Shown here: positions 35,129 to 45,622 of the stretch, in pieces
Position numbering within the stretch: the first letter of the stretch is position 1
Layout: each line of letters begins with the position of its first letter
From: Pseudisothecium myosuroides
Taxonomy: Eukaryota > Streptophyta > Bryopsida > Hypnales > Lembophyllaceae
Length of the DNA stretch: 64,000 nucleotides
Assembly (NCBI GenBank): GCA_951799445.1
Contig: OX637292.1
Span: 20,339,296 to 20,403,295 of the forward strand
Direction: 5' to 3'
The notes under the pieces: model-generated
Seen by the model: the letters and a program-made list of their open reading frames with translations, nothing else
Databases searched by the model: none
Told to the model about the DNA's origin: nothing
Made by a program: the position numbers and the translations under genes

Positions 35129-35577
35129 AGCAGACTGTGATGAAGGTGGTCGCAAATGCAATTTACGCAGTGAAATTGGATGTGGGTGAACCCATATGCA
35201 ATGGAATTTCGGTTCGGTTCGTGTCTGAGCCGCCGGTCGGGACGATGCCGCATTCTTCACGGGGAGTCAACATTATTGGTAGGCACTGGCAGTTGCTCCC
35301 ACATGATGTGCTTTGCCCCTTGCAGTGAAATTCCGTTCAACTGTTTCTTAAAAAAATAAATAAAAATGAAAACCGGTAGGCAGGATAACACGATTAGGCA
35401 GGATTGATCGAAGTGAGTGTCGCAGAGACGGGATTTCGAAATTTTACCTCGAACTGGAGCTCTGAGGCGCGTGCCGCTCTGTGCGGTACGGTACTTGTCA
35501 GTCTCACGGGACTGGAGACAGACGGAAGAAGCTTGATGATTTCGGTTCTCTACGTTCACTATTGCAGTAAGGTAGGA
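35129..35577. promoter_or_regulatory. Presumed upstream region of the epoxide hydrolase gene
   Basis: This is GC-richer DNA with no recognised gene. It would contain the promoter of the minus-strand epoxide hydrolase; no core element can be assigned with confidence. Confidence 0.3.
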
Positions 35578-35884
35578 GGTCCAGAAATCGAGCATCCAAG
35601 CGCTGAAACTGAATTTTGGGGAGGTAAAACATCTTGAAATATTTTTCAGTAAAGTTCCCTTGAAAGACAAGTGGAATTGAAATCTAACCCAAGTCGTTTC
35701 ATATTTTTTGGACCTTTGTGGAATTAGTTACAAATTTTTGAAGTTGGAAAAAAGTGGTCATTTGTGGTCATCAAAATGGACCACCTCTTGAAATGTGCAT
35801 AGGTGTTACATTGAAGAAAGCAAAATGTACCTCTGAGTCATGTTCACTTTTAATGCCCGCTCCGTTTTACAGCCTCCTACCTTA
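35578..35884. mobile_element. TA-flanked MITE, family with TAAGGTAGGAGG ends (307 bp)
   Basis: It starts TAAGGTAGGAGGTCC and ends GCCTCCTACCTTA. The interior (GAATTTTGGGGAGGTRAAA, CAAGTCGTTTCATATTTTTT) is shared with 48954-49285 and 57636-57935, and the ends with 45366-45622 and 57163-58383. Confidence 0.75.
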
Positions 35885-36000
35885 CTGCCTCAATACTGCA
35901 ACAATACAATTTTAGTAATGATACACTTTTATATTGTTACCTTACTGCCTCAATACTACAACAATAAAATTTTAGTAATGATTCACTTTTATATTGAAAC
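35881..36000 (+). repeat. Tandem duplication, 2 x 60 bp
   Basis: Two units begin CTTACTGCCTCAATACT and end TTTATATTG with a handful of differences; the period is exactly 60 bases. The first unit starts at the right edge of the 35578-35884 MITE. Further fragments of the same AT/GCAA-rich sequence continue to about 36070. Confidence 0.9.
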
Positions 36001-36189
36001 AGTAATATTGCAGTACTAAGACAATATTGCAATAATAAGTTTTTAATACTATACTGCATCAATAATGTTGCAATGGGGGGGGTTCTGCTGAATATATAGA
36101 GAATTGGAAGTTCAGTCAAGGTAACGGAAGTTCCCACCTAGCCTTGACCCCAAAATGACCTTGGGATTTTTCAAACTTTTGTCTGTGTT

Positions 36190-36520
36190 AAGGTATGTCC
36201 GCACTTGGCATTAGTGGTCAAACTTGTGGCCAGTGCTGGACACCAAAGTCGCTACACGTTCGCACTGACGGAGTTACGGGAACGCCGATCCTACGTAGAA
36301 GCCCATATAGCGCTGTGAAAGAGCGGTGGTTGTCTGGACTGTAGCGTGGTGATGAAGTCACAGCAAAGGTTCTATTTTTTAATGCATAAACTACCACCGG
36401 TTATTGAGAACCACTGAAATCTTCAAGAAACGTAGATGTTAGATTAGTAGGACCGTTTTTTTTTAATGAGGCTGGGAGGGGCCGATTAAAGGTATGTCCG
36501 CACTTGGCGTTAGGCAAGAG
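36190..36520 (+). repeat. Duplicated TAAGGTATGTCCGCACTTGG motif, candidate transposon terminus
   Basis: A ~26 bp sequence (AAGGTATGTCCGCACTTGGC, then RTTAG) appears at about 36191 and again at about 36491 in the same orientation. The TAAGGTA start resembles the termini of the TA-flanked families. No inverted partner was found downstream, so a complete element cannot be drawn. Confidence 0.45.
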
Positions 36521-37669
36521 CAGGCATTGAAAGATAAAACGGGTCCAAAAATTAGAATTGCCTTAAAAAAATAATATACAGTAGCCGGACCTAGTGGCGT
36601 CAATAATTGTGTCAAACCGTGAATTAATTGTGACCCTGTTTTTCACACATGAAGAGAACTTTCAGGGTTTTGTCAAGAAAAAGTGAGTGGACAGGCAAAG
36701 TAGGGCCGCCTAGTCACACTTGAATGTCGCTGTTATAGAGGCAACGGGTCCTAGTACCTATTCTAGTTGCGCTTGTCACTCTTTTGTGCACTCCTTGTCG
36801 TTGTTGCTGGACATGTTTGGTGGGCGTTCGTGTTTCGTGAGGAAGGTGGGGAGGAGTCTTGAAGTCTGTTTTCCGCAAGGGCGCTTGTGATTTGTTTGCA
36901 GGATTAAAGTAGAGCGCTCGGTTTGTCGTTGAAGTGGCGGCTGCAGTGTTGGCATTTTGCAATTGCAAATGTTTGCCTCCATGGCCAACTGAGGAACGCG
37001 ATTAGCTGCAAAGGGAGCAAAACTGTGCAAAAAAACTACTAAACGTGGTGCGAGACTACTGTTGGCGACGGATTGGCTCAGTGCGTCTCTGTGATTGCGC
37101 ATTAGAAGGCAATGTCAAATTCAGGTAGAAATGTCTATCTACCTTTGCTGCAAAGGGAGAATTGAAAGTGTCGTCTGTTGTATCGTTGCGATCATCTTTT
37201 CCAGGCTGCCTTGTATTCTAGGGTTTCAAGGCTCACTCCAAAGCCGTCACTTGAAAAGAAAAATTTCCTTCTTTTCTTAAGTGACACTCGCAGTCAATGT
37301 AGTAATCGATTTTGGTATTCACAAATTGTTGATGTGCATTGGCAGGTTGGTGTAAAGTGACGCTCTTCGATCATCTTCTTTGCAGCTCCAGTGTGGTTAT
37401 CAAGCGTGTTCTCTTCTATCAGCAATGTCTTCAAACAAGTGAGGGAAAGTTGGCCTTTGTTTTTTTTTCTTTCATTTAGTTATTTCCCCCCTTTAGATGT
37501 GAACGTGCAGCCTCTTGTAATGTGCGCTCTTCCACCACTACACTCATACAAGCAAGAAGTTAGGGTTTAGGGTGCTGTCAGATTCTATGGGATTGCCGTC
37601 TTCTTTTTTTCCTGTGAAACCACAAGCTCTCCTTACTACAAAACTCGTCTTCCTTCCGTTGTAGGTACC
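36521..37669. other. Intergenic DNA, probably the 5' part of the Harbinger element
   Basis: GC content is moderate. The stretch probably includes the 5' region of the transposon whose transposase remnant begins at 37670. No Myb-like second Harbinger gene and no terminal repeat were identified. Confidence 0.3.
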
Positions 37670-38770
37670 ATGGATTTGCTAGAATCTCCAGCAGAATTGA
37701 TCTCTCTCACTTGTACGGTGTTCCTCATGCTTTTGTCAACGCATCGAGCTTTGCATCTGTGCGCTTTGGAAGACATAGGCGATGCTGTTGATTCTAACTG
37801 GGATCAGATCCCTGAAATGGTAGACTCCAATACTGCCGACATTGACTTCATAATGGCTGCTGCTCTTCATTTGTTCCGCATTTGGAACAACCTAGGAATT
37901 CTTGATGGTGAATTAGAATTATGAATTAAGCCCCGGTCGACGACGTGGTTTTCCAAGTTTCTGTTGGATCAGTATGACGATGAGCGATGGGTTAAAATGT
38001 TTCACATGACCAAAAGCTCCGTGTTTTTGTCGACGGAGCTCCTGAGGCCTAACATTGCTAGGAGGAACACCAGATACCACTTGGCAATCCCCGTACTTGT
38101 CCGAGTCGCTTGTAGTCTCTTCAAGTTGACTCATGGCGCAAGTCTGCTCATTTGTTCCGAAATGTTTGTGATTGGTCGAAGCTCTGTCTCCGTCTTGTTG
38201 CGTGACGTTGTACATGCCATGAACGTGGTCTAACGCTCAGAAATTTCTTGGCCTTGTGGTGAGAAGTTGAACGAAATTGAATCTGGTTTCCGGTAGCTGT
38301 GCGGCCTCCCCGGACTGGTAGGCGCTGTGGACGGAATTCACGTTGGTATTTCAAAACCCAAGTTTGGTCCAACCGACTATTTCTACTTCAAATCAGGAGG
38401 ATATACTTTAAATTGTCAGGCAGTTGTGGACCACGAGAAACGTTTCTTGGACTTGTTTCTTGGCATGCCAGGTTCCACTAATGATGCTCGTATGCTGTGG
38501 AGGTCCACATTATATCAGAAGGCCTCCCACGGCACTTTCTGGGATGGACAAGGTGTCTTTAGCGGTTTCACTCCTTATCTGGTTGTTGATGCCGGTTATC
38601 CTCTCCTTCCATGGCTACTTAATGCTCACCGTGACCAAAAAATCTGCGGTAGGAATAACTTATCTGTGGTTTTAGTAATGCCAAAGTTCATGGTGTTTGA
38701 CAGGGTCACTACATGGGTTTTGGTACCATCTTTTTTGGAAAAATATGTTTGGGGACAAAGAATGATCTAG
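37670..38770 (+). pseudogene. PIF/Harbinger-type transposase pseudogene, three in-frame stops
   Basis: One continuous frame runs through the region, interrupted by TGA at 37922-37924, TAA at 38231-38233 and TAG at 38294-38296. The N-terminal half has the helical segment typical of Harbinger nucleases (FSKFLLDQYDDERW, then a region ending in VLLRDVVHAMN). The catalytic half has VDGIHVGISKP (first Asp), a YTLNCQAVVDHEKRFLD strand pair, GMPGSTNDARM, and LVVDAGYPLLPWLL (second Asp). The final Glu motif expected about 40-50 residues later is not found; the frame ends at 38770 with unrelated residues, so the 3' end is truncated or shifted. The product cannot be active. Target repeats and termini were not identified. 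Confidence 0.85.
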
Positions 38771-39283
38771 ACGGTGGAAAGAACATGGACAAAAATACAA
38801 AACTATCACACAAAAATTTGCTCAAATCAGATGCTGTATTTGTTTGTTGGATCATTCCTAAGGGCAGTCTAAATGCAACCCAATGAAAGGAAGGGAAGGG
38901 TTGGCGGGAAGCTAGTGTGGTAGGTGAAATCCCATCGGGCTACACAACCTAGCGCATTTGGCAAGTAGAGTGGCAAGGGCGTACAAAGCCAACTGAAGTC
39001 CTACATGGTCTTTCGTCTAGTCAGGGCCTTGTAACCCGGACCTCTAATCCGTGCTGGCAGGATACCTTCCCTCCCGAAAATGGGGGGTCTCTTCTGTATT
39101 TGGGCCTTCCAAAACAAACGCCACGTCAATTGCCAAATTTAAAAGTTTCTCCTTTTTCAGCACTTGAAGCACCCTAATTGTGTAGTTTACAATTTTACAT
39201 AATTCAACATTGATTCTGCATTATTCACTTTCAAAAATTGCTTAGGGAGAAATTAAGTTTTCAAGGTCATTTTGGAGTTAAGG
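38771..39283. other. Intergenic DNA with a GC-richer patch at 38884-39080
   Basis: The patch 38884-39080 differs in composition from its surroundings but shows no coding frame, tRNA-like boxes or inverted repeats that I can support. Confidence 0.3.
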
Positions 39284-39520
39284 AGGCAATATAAACCATA
39301 AAAGATGTTGCGGCCATTTCTGGTCGATGAATGCCAAGAATCCTTCGGTATAGGACAAAAGTGCAATTATTCATCCTTGGAATTTTGTATGGAAAGGGAA
39401 GATCATGAATAGTAGTTTGACCTTCAATGAGCAATTTTGGTTTTCTAAAAGTAGATGATGTCATAGAGTGCCAAAAGGGATGATTTCTATGGTCACCAGC
39501 CCGACGTTCAAGGATTGAGG
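39284..39520. mobile_element. Decayed relative of the nested TTAA MITE at 1778-2006
   Basis: Ordered similarity includes GGACAAAAGTGCAATTATTC and GGAAAGGGAAGATCATGAAT. The borders are degraded (TTAAGGAGGC on the left, GTTCAAGGATTGAGG on the right). Confidence 0.5.
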
Positions 39521-40004
39521 TATTAAATGAGTTGTAAATTGTAGCCCATTCCCACTCGAGTGCTTAGCTATCCACCAAACGTACATGGCAATCGAGAAGG
39601 CATAGACTTGATAGCACTACTACGGCCATTAATCGCTTCTTTTTTGTTGCCCCACCATTGCAAAAATAGTACATAATAAGTACTTTTCAATCTTTTGAAA
39701 ATGAAAATTTCAATATTTCTTAGCCGCTTTTATCAAATGGAACTCTCAACAACCGATTATGTAAGAATAGTGGCTAGTGAAGGCAAAAATTAGTGGGATT
39801 TAATGTAAAAAACTAAAATATATTGAAGTTATTCAACAACCACCTGGCATAAATTTGAAAGTCACTATTGTTGTAAGTGCATGAAAATGTATAGGTAACC
39901 TCTTTATACAAGTGGAGTGGTAGGAGGTACAACAACTCATGTGGGATATGTAAATTAGGATTAGTGGAAGCACAAACTCTCATACCTAGTTTACAAGTAA
40001 GAAT
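39521..40004. other. Intergenic DNA, nothing recognised
   Basis: No gene or repeat boundary supported. Confidence 0.4.
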
Positions 40005-40139
40005 TGAGATTTAGAGCCTCTAATCAAAAGCTAGGGACAAAATTTGGAGAGGGGTTGGGAGGGACATTTTCTTTTCACATTTTCAAACATCCTCTCTAAA
40101 TTTTGTCCCTAACTTTTGATTGGAGGCTCTAAATCTCAA
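40005..40139. mobile_element. Palindromic MITE, ~135 bp
   Basis: Arms of about 55 bases (TTGAGATTTAGAGCCTCTAA on the left; the complement ends AGGCTCTAAATCTCAA on the right) surround a ~25 base spacer. Non-coding. The duplicated target is unclear. Confidence 0.7.
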
Positions 40140-40950
40140 ACATTTTTTGCAGATTAAAGTTAGATTGATTTACCAACTTTTTTTAGTTCAAAATTTTTTG
40201 AAAAAAATTGTTCTACTATGCATAAATGAGTTCTAAAGGTCTACATTTAACACGATTCTTGAGTTTTGACAATGAGTGGTTTAACTCTCATCTTCAAATT
40301 GTCCCATATCCTTTGAGGATTCATGATGGACAATAGATTTCATTATAAAAATGGTCTCTCCACCCATTATTCAGTGGACATGGGCTAGCAATGAATTGTA
40401 TTGAAATCTTTTCTAATATTTGGATTTTTTTTACAATTAATTTTCCTTGGATTTGGCAAGGTGACTTGTTAATTTTCAAAATCATTCAGAATCCCTCAGG
40501 ATGGTTGAAGAAAAGAACTTTCAAGCCATGTGAAAACTTGACCTAATTAAGAAACAAGTACGATAGTTCCAAACCTAAACTCCCATAGAAAAAAAGATTA
40601 TTTCCTTCTTATGCACATGTCTTATCTTTTAACACAGGGAGATTGCAAACTCCAGGTGGGATTGTGGGAATGGGCCTTCATTTAAGTAAGGGATTTAAAT
40701 CCAAAATACCCCAACTTTGGACATGGGCCAAATTGCGTCTTAATGTAGCGCAGAGCTCAATGATGACAAAAATTGCTTATTTTAGCATTTAAACAAAGAA
40801 TTCTATATAATGCAAAAAATAATTGGCATGTTTGTTTATGTATTTTGTAACACTGCATTCTTGTGCAATCTCAATCAAACATATCATATTTCAATTTTTA
40901 AAATCAAAATTCCTTTTTTGGTGTGTCTACAACTGATCGAGCTAAACCCT

Positions 40951-41152
40951 TATGGTAGAAGCACCCAAACTGAAGCGATTATGGATCCAATGGCGTCCCT
41001 TTCTAGGAAGGGTAGTCATTTTAAAAACCTAAATGTAGACAAACCATACATAGTTTATTGTTTGTTGACCAAAATGATAAGCCATGTATGGTCCACCTAG
41101 ATTTATGTTTCAAAATTACTCCTCTTCCTAGAAGGGGACGCTTCTACCTCAA
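40951..41152. mobile_element. TA-flanked MITE, GGTAGAAGCACCC family (short subtype)
   Basis: The left end is GGTAGAAGCACCCAAAC and the right end GGGGACGCTTCTACC. Internal GTCCCTTTCTAGGAAGGG and CTCTTCCTAGAAGGGGAC segments are inverted copies. The sister copy is 43379-43570. Confidence 0.7.
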
Positions 41153-41367
41153 CTTAATATTGGTTGTCTGTCCACGTACATTTGGTTTTCGTTGTCTCAA
41201 AGACAAAAGAAAGTACGTACGGTATTGTACAGTACAACACACACAATAGCACGTTGAAATATCATTGAGTCATTCGTGCTTTTGAATGCCGTAGAGGAGA
41301 GCCCATCTCCTTCATTTTCTTGCATTTCATTGCAAGAATTCAGACTTGGCACTTCAATGGCGCACTG

Positions 41368-41567
41368 TAGAAATGGGCAATTTTGTTAAAATGGTGGTAT
41401 TCCAAGTGCCACTTTGATAGTGTGCCATTTTCACCATCTAGAACTGATATAGATTTCAGAACGGCCATTCTGAACCATCTAGGACAAGTATAGATTTCAG
41501 AATAGCCGTTCTGAACTGTTTTCATGCCATTTAAAAAAAATATTGCCATTTTAACGAAATTGCCCAT
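41368..41567. mobile_element. TA-flanked MITE with internal tandem repeat
   Basis: The ends TAGAAATGGGCAATTTTGTT and AACGAAATTGCCCATA pair. Inside, a ~43 bp unit containing TATAGATTTCAGAA and CCATCTAG occurs twice in tandem (about 41440-41515). Non-coding. Confidence 0.7.
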
Positions 41568-42210
41568 AGAAGTTAAGTTAGTCCAAAAATTGTCACTCAC
41601 GTCAACTTTTTCACATGCATGGTCCAACTTGTACGTTGTAAGACTTTCAACTTCACATCAACTTTCAATTTGACAACAGAGAATTCTTCGCTCTGACTGG
41701 CCATGGGCCAAAAGGGAGGGAAGTAGTTTGCATGCATGACAAAAGGACTACATGTGATCGATCGAGTAGTTCCTTATCTGACTTGATTCAGTTCCTCCGA
41801 TCTTGTTCATTGTGCTGTTTTTTCTGTGCGCAATGTACAGTGCAATAAAATGACCGCGTGTTGTAATAAAAACGGAGAGAGAGACTCGTACAGAGCTAGC
41901 TAGATCGATAGAGTACTGGTAGCTGCTAGCTAGATTTTTTTAGGAAACCGATCTGTCTGTATCCGGATCGATGTTTTCGACGGGGTTAATTTTCGATGAA
42001 TCTATTGGATTGGAGATCGAATATATTCAGTAACAAGCGGAATCGCTGATCGATGTGCAGGTCATTGGAAACCTGTTATGCAATGTTATGTTTTAACTTA
42101 CTGTGGGCTTTGACTGCACAGCTCTACTCAGTTTGAAACTGTCAAGGCCAGACTTGGTCCTGCTTGACAGAACATCGTCAAACAGGAGTGCTCCACCGAA
42201 GCACTCACGG
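41568..42210. promoter_or_regulatory. GC-richer patch, possible orphan promoter or 5' exon
   Basis: Around 41850-42130 the sequence has GAGAGA and GCTAGCTAGATCGAT runs, typical of plant 5' leaders, and ends at a possible splice context near 42060 (GATGTGCAG). No open frame with a recognisable domain follows. It could be a remnant promoter, a non-coding transcript or captured sequence. Confidence 0.2.
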
Positions 42211-42986
42211 TAGGGGAGGCAACCCATTTCCGATCACTTAACCCCTAAAGGATTTTGATGCCAAAAAGGGTTGCAACTGTGCTTGTAGGCCGGATTTCAC
42301 AACGAAGGCTATGGTATTGGAAATATGAAAATTGAAGCTTGGAATGGAAAGTAAATATAGAAGTTCTTACGTTGATAATATGCGATGTGGAAAAAAAAAT
42401 ATGGCTATTGAAAGGGTGTTTTCTATGTATTTGGAGTCTTGTATACAAAAAATATGCGGATGACATACATTTCACAAAATTCTCAAAATAGATGTAGAGA
42501 TCAACAATCTTGTCAAGAAAATCTATAAAAAAATCTCAATCCTAAACTCACCTTTTTGCTATGAAAGTGCTTTCTTAGTATGCACAATGTCAAGTCATAT
42601 TTGTACAACCACCTCCTTTAGGGGTTAAGCAATTACACATATGTGCAGGGCGGGTTTCTTCAATGGGGAAATTATCTTGTGTGCAGAAATAGAGTTTGGA
42701 AGGTTTCCATAATTTTCCATATTTTTTTTTCTCAAAATACAATTACTATGAAATTTTCAACAGAAGATTATGTTCTTCCCATACCGGTGACATTGGACTA
42801 GCTATTTCCAACCATGGGTTGAAAACAAAATTGGCAAGGGGTGGTTACAATATTGAGTCTTGTGGCCAATCATTATGTATCACAACTACGTCAAGAACCG
42901 CGCCACAATGAATCACTATTCACAGAAAGAGAACAATACACATAGCCAAAATGAAGGTGTTGATTAGAAATGGGTTGCCTCCCCTA
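42211..42986. mobile_element. TA-flanked MITE with TAGGGGAGGCAACCCATTTC ends, split by a TTAA element
   Basis: It begins TAGGGGAGGCAACCCATTTC and ends GAAATGGGTTGCCTCCCCTA. Removing the nested TTAA insertion (42238-42628) leaves 389 bp that align over the full length with the inverted copy at 48569-48946 and with 59461-59818. Confidence 0.85.
42238..42628. mobile_element. TTAA-flanked MITE (391 bp) nested in the 42211-42986 element
   Basis: The borders are TTAA and the ends CCCCTAAAGGA and TCCTTTAGGGG. The paralogous uninterrupted site in 48569-48946 (complement of 48900-48930) reads GATCACTTAAGCAATTACA with a single TTAA exactly where this copy has the insertion. That shows a precise 4 bp target duplication. 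Confidence 0.9.
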
Positions 42987-43378
42987 ATCAATGTCAATGA
43001 AACATTAGAGAAAATCTGGGCCCTCCGGAGGGTTGCTCCACAGTCCTCCAAGGGACCTTGAAATTTATTTATTTTTTCCAAAAAAATTAGTTTTTCCCCT
43101 ATTTTCACGCAGCAGTTTCTGCTGCGACAGTGGCGCAGGAAACGAAAACTACGAGTAAATTTATTTATTTATTTATTTTAATCTTTAAAAATAAAAAAAT
43201 TTAAAAATAAAAATAAAAATCGCGAAAGCTGACTGCTCACCGCAGCAGTCAACTTGGTGTGACAGACCAAGCTTTTAATAGCTTGGTTTGTCACATTCTA
43301 ACCCTTTAGAGGGTTCAGTTTTTTTCTAATGAACTCCTATGCTTGAATTAGAGAAATCTATCATCATAGGATTAGATG
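42987..43378. other. Intergenic DNA with several short hairpins
   Basis: CAGCAG/CTGCTG segments (43108-43122 and 43225-43252) are inverted copies around an AT-rich A/T-run core, resembling a small MITE core. A second pair, TGTGACAGACCAAGC and GCTTGGTTTGTCACA, lies at about 43259-43296. No gene. Confidence 0.4.
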
Positions 43379-43570
43379 TAAAGTACATGCACCCAAAAGC
43401 GTCCCTTTCTAGGAAGGGGAGTCATTTCAGAACCTAAATGTAGGCATATCATACATAGCTTGTTATTTGTTGACCAAATTGATAAGCCATGTATAGTCCA
43501 CCTAGATTTACTTTTCAGAATGACTTCCCTTCGTAGAAACTAAGGGATGCCATTGGGAGCCTCTACCTTA
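43379..43570. mobile_element. TA-flanked MITE, same short subtype as 40951-41152
   Basis: The interior GCGTCCCTTTCTAGGAAGGG, TAAGCCATGTATAGTCCACC and the right end CCTCTACCTTA follow the 40951 copy; the left end is worn (TAAAGTACATGCACCC). Confidence 0.65.
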
Positions 43571-43920
43571 CTACAACACTCTCAAATAAGGAGATGATCT
43601 TTTTACAACCCCCAAAGGACTATGTGAATCAAACGATGAATGAATGAATGAGAACATGTCCCCATAGATATTTGCATAAACTCATTTTTCGTATTTGTCC
43701 AAATGTTTGTAGATGTTTTGTGTAAGTTTTCTAACATTTGTGTGACACAGATTTTCAAAACTATGGTTTGCTCTGTGTTGAAAAATCTTTGAAATTAAGT
43801 ACAACCTTATCAAGTTATTATTTTTAGTAACATTTTTGTTGATAAATTTTATGAGGTCTATTTTTAGCATTAGAAATCTAATTTTGAAAATGAATGATTA
43901 TAATTTTTCTATTCAAGATT
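43571..43920. other. AT-rich spacer, nothing recognised
   Basis: No supported feature. Confidence 0.4.
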
Positions 43921-44392
43921 TTGTATGGGGGTGTTCATTGTGAATCTCAATTCTCTAGTGAAAAGGGCTTTTGGAAATGAGACTCAAATACACTTGATCT
44001 TGGAGAAAAGATCACATTAAAATTCATTAAAAAAATTATAGAATAGATTTTGAGAAGCCATAAATTGATTGGGGTTATGCATGTCATGTCTTTTAACCTC
44101 ATGTTTTTTTGAAGACCTCAATTTTAGATTTGACATGTGAAAAGAGGATTGAAAGACTCCAAATCACTTTTACAGTTTTAACACCCTCATAATCAAACAT
44201 TATAATCTTTTGATTTGTAAATGATATTGTTGTATTTTCTTTTCCCGAGTCATTTCTAAAATGTCAAGTTTGAATTTGTATGGTTACAACTTAAAAGGAT
44301 TAATAAAACTTACCAAAATGTTGTCTTTTGTTCAATTTCGAGCAAAATTCAAGGAGTTCAAAAAAACTTTGGGCATTTAGGGATTAATATCA
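43921..44392 (+). repeat. Dispersed repeat shared with 22089-22545
   Basis: Ordered blocks match the 22089 copy. The right edge GGGCATTTAGGGATTAA looks like a worn TTAA-class terminus; the left terminus is not clear. Confidence 0.5.
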
Positions 44393-44497
44393 ATACTCAA
44401 AATTTGAGCATAAATGGTAAAGAGAGGATAGTAAATTGCTAGTACCAAAATTTGTTTTAAAAAATCATCTGACATATCATTATGTAAATCTACCATT

Positions 44498-44895
44498 TAA
44501 GGTATACCCCCCCATAACTGACCGAATAAGGAATTCCAACATGGTCTGGAATAGTGAAGGCAAAACAAATATTTTTCAGAGGTACATAAATAGAAATGAC
44601 ATGGATTGCAAAAAATTTGGTAATTTTATCACTTGAATTGAAATTACTATGAATTTTGGAAGGCAAAAAGTGCGCCGGACCCATAGCCAATGTCTAGACT
44701 CTTCTAATTCCGATCACTCAATAACTTTTTACCTAATCATTATTTCCTACTTTTTTTCACAACTTGGGACATGTGTCATGTATTTATTAGTTCCAACCTT
44801 GAAAACGAAAAAAAAACGCATTCTAAGCGTGGTCAAAAATACGTGCACCTATAGGTCGGGAATGGGTCACTGGTAGGGAATGGGGAGGTACCTTA
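44498..44895. mobile_element. TA-flanked MITE related to the TAGGGGAGG family, diverged
   Basis: It starts TAAGGTATACCCCCCC and ends GGGGAGGTACCTTA. Inside the left end is TAACTGACCGA and inside the right end TCGGGAATGGGTCACT, recalling the CCATTTCCGATCA motif of the 42211 family. Confidence 0.55.
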
Positions 44896-45365
44896 GACCG
44901 TGTGTTCCCCATATTCTTTACAACATAATTATGTTGTGGTTATGAATGGAGACCCTATTATCAAATATTTGTGATTGTGTCTGGTAAAGTTTGGTAGTAA
45001 AAATCTCTTTATATTCAAATACACTTTTTTTTCTAGTTTACATACCCCATAAAATCTCATGTTCAAAAGGCAGGCAAATTATTCTTCGCAACCTCCTCCG
45101 TGATGTGTGAAACTCATAGTCAATAATTACAGATTTTTCTTTCATTGATCACATATTTTAGCAATTTTTGGGCGGGTGTTTACATCGGGCAATCTCCTCG
45201 TTGTTGAGAATTTTGACAAAAAAAATAAGCATTCCTGTCAGGCTTTGTCCTTCTTATCATCTTGTTTTTTTTGTTATCATTCCCTCCGCTTCAGTGATTA
45301 TCCTATACTAAAATGCTGACATTATTCCTTCATCCTAATTCCATTCAATTTTTCTTAATTGCAAC

Positions 45366-45622
45366 TAAAGTAGGAGGTTCTAAAAGCACTCAAGCTCTAA
45401 ATCCGCCCACCTCTTCAAATGTACACTCTTTGTACACATAGCTTTTTCATTGAACCAACAATCTACAAATAGTGTACATTTGAGGAGGTGGGCAATTTTA
45501 GGGCCTTTGCCATTTCAACTTTTAAAACTCATCATTTTGAAAAATATTTCAAGAAGTTTCACCTCCTCAAATTCAGGTTTTAGCTCTTAGATATGTGGGC
45601 GCTTTATGGAGCTCCTACCTTA
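45366..45622. mobile_element. TA-flanked MITE, TAAGGTAGGAGG family (257 bp)
   Basis: It starts TAAAGTAGGAGGTTC and ends GGAGCTCCTACCTTA. It carries an internal hairpin of about 115 bp whose arms contain CCACCTCTTCAAATGTACAC and the complement GTGTACATTTGAGGAGGTGG. The same hairpin type is in 48954-49285 and 57163-58383. Confidence 0.7.

Noticed and set aside
38884..39080. GC-richer patch considered as a SINE
   Set aside because: No A and B box pair and no 3' tail could be recognised.
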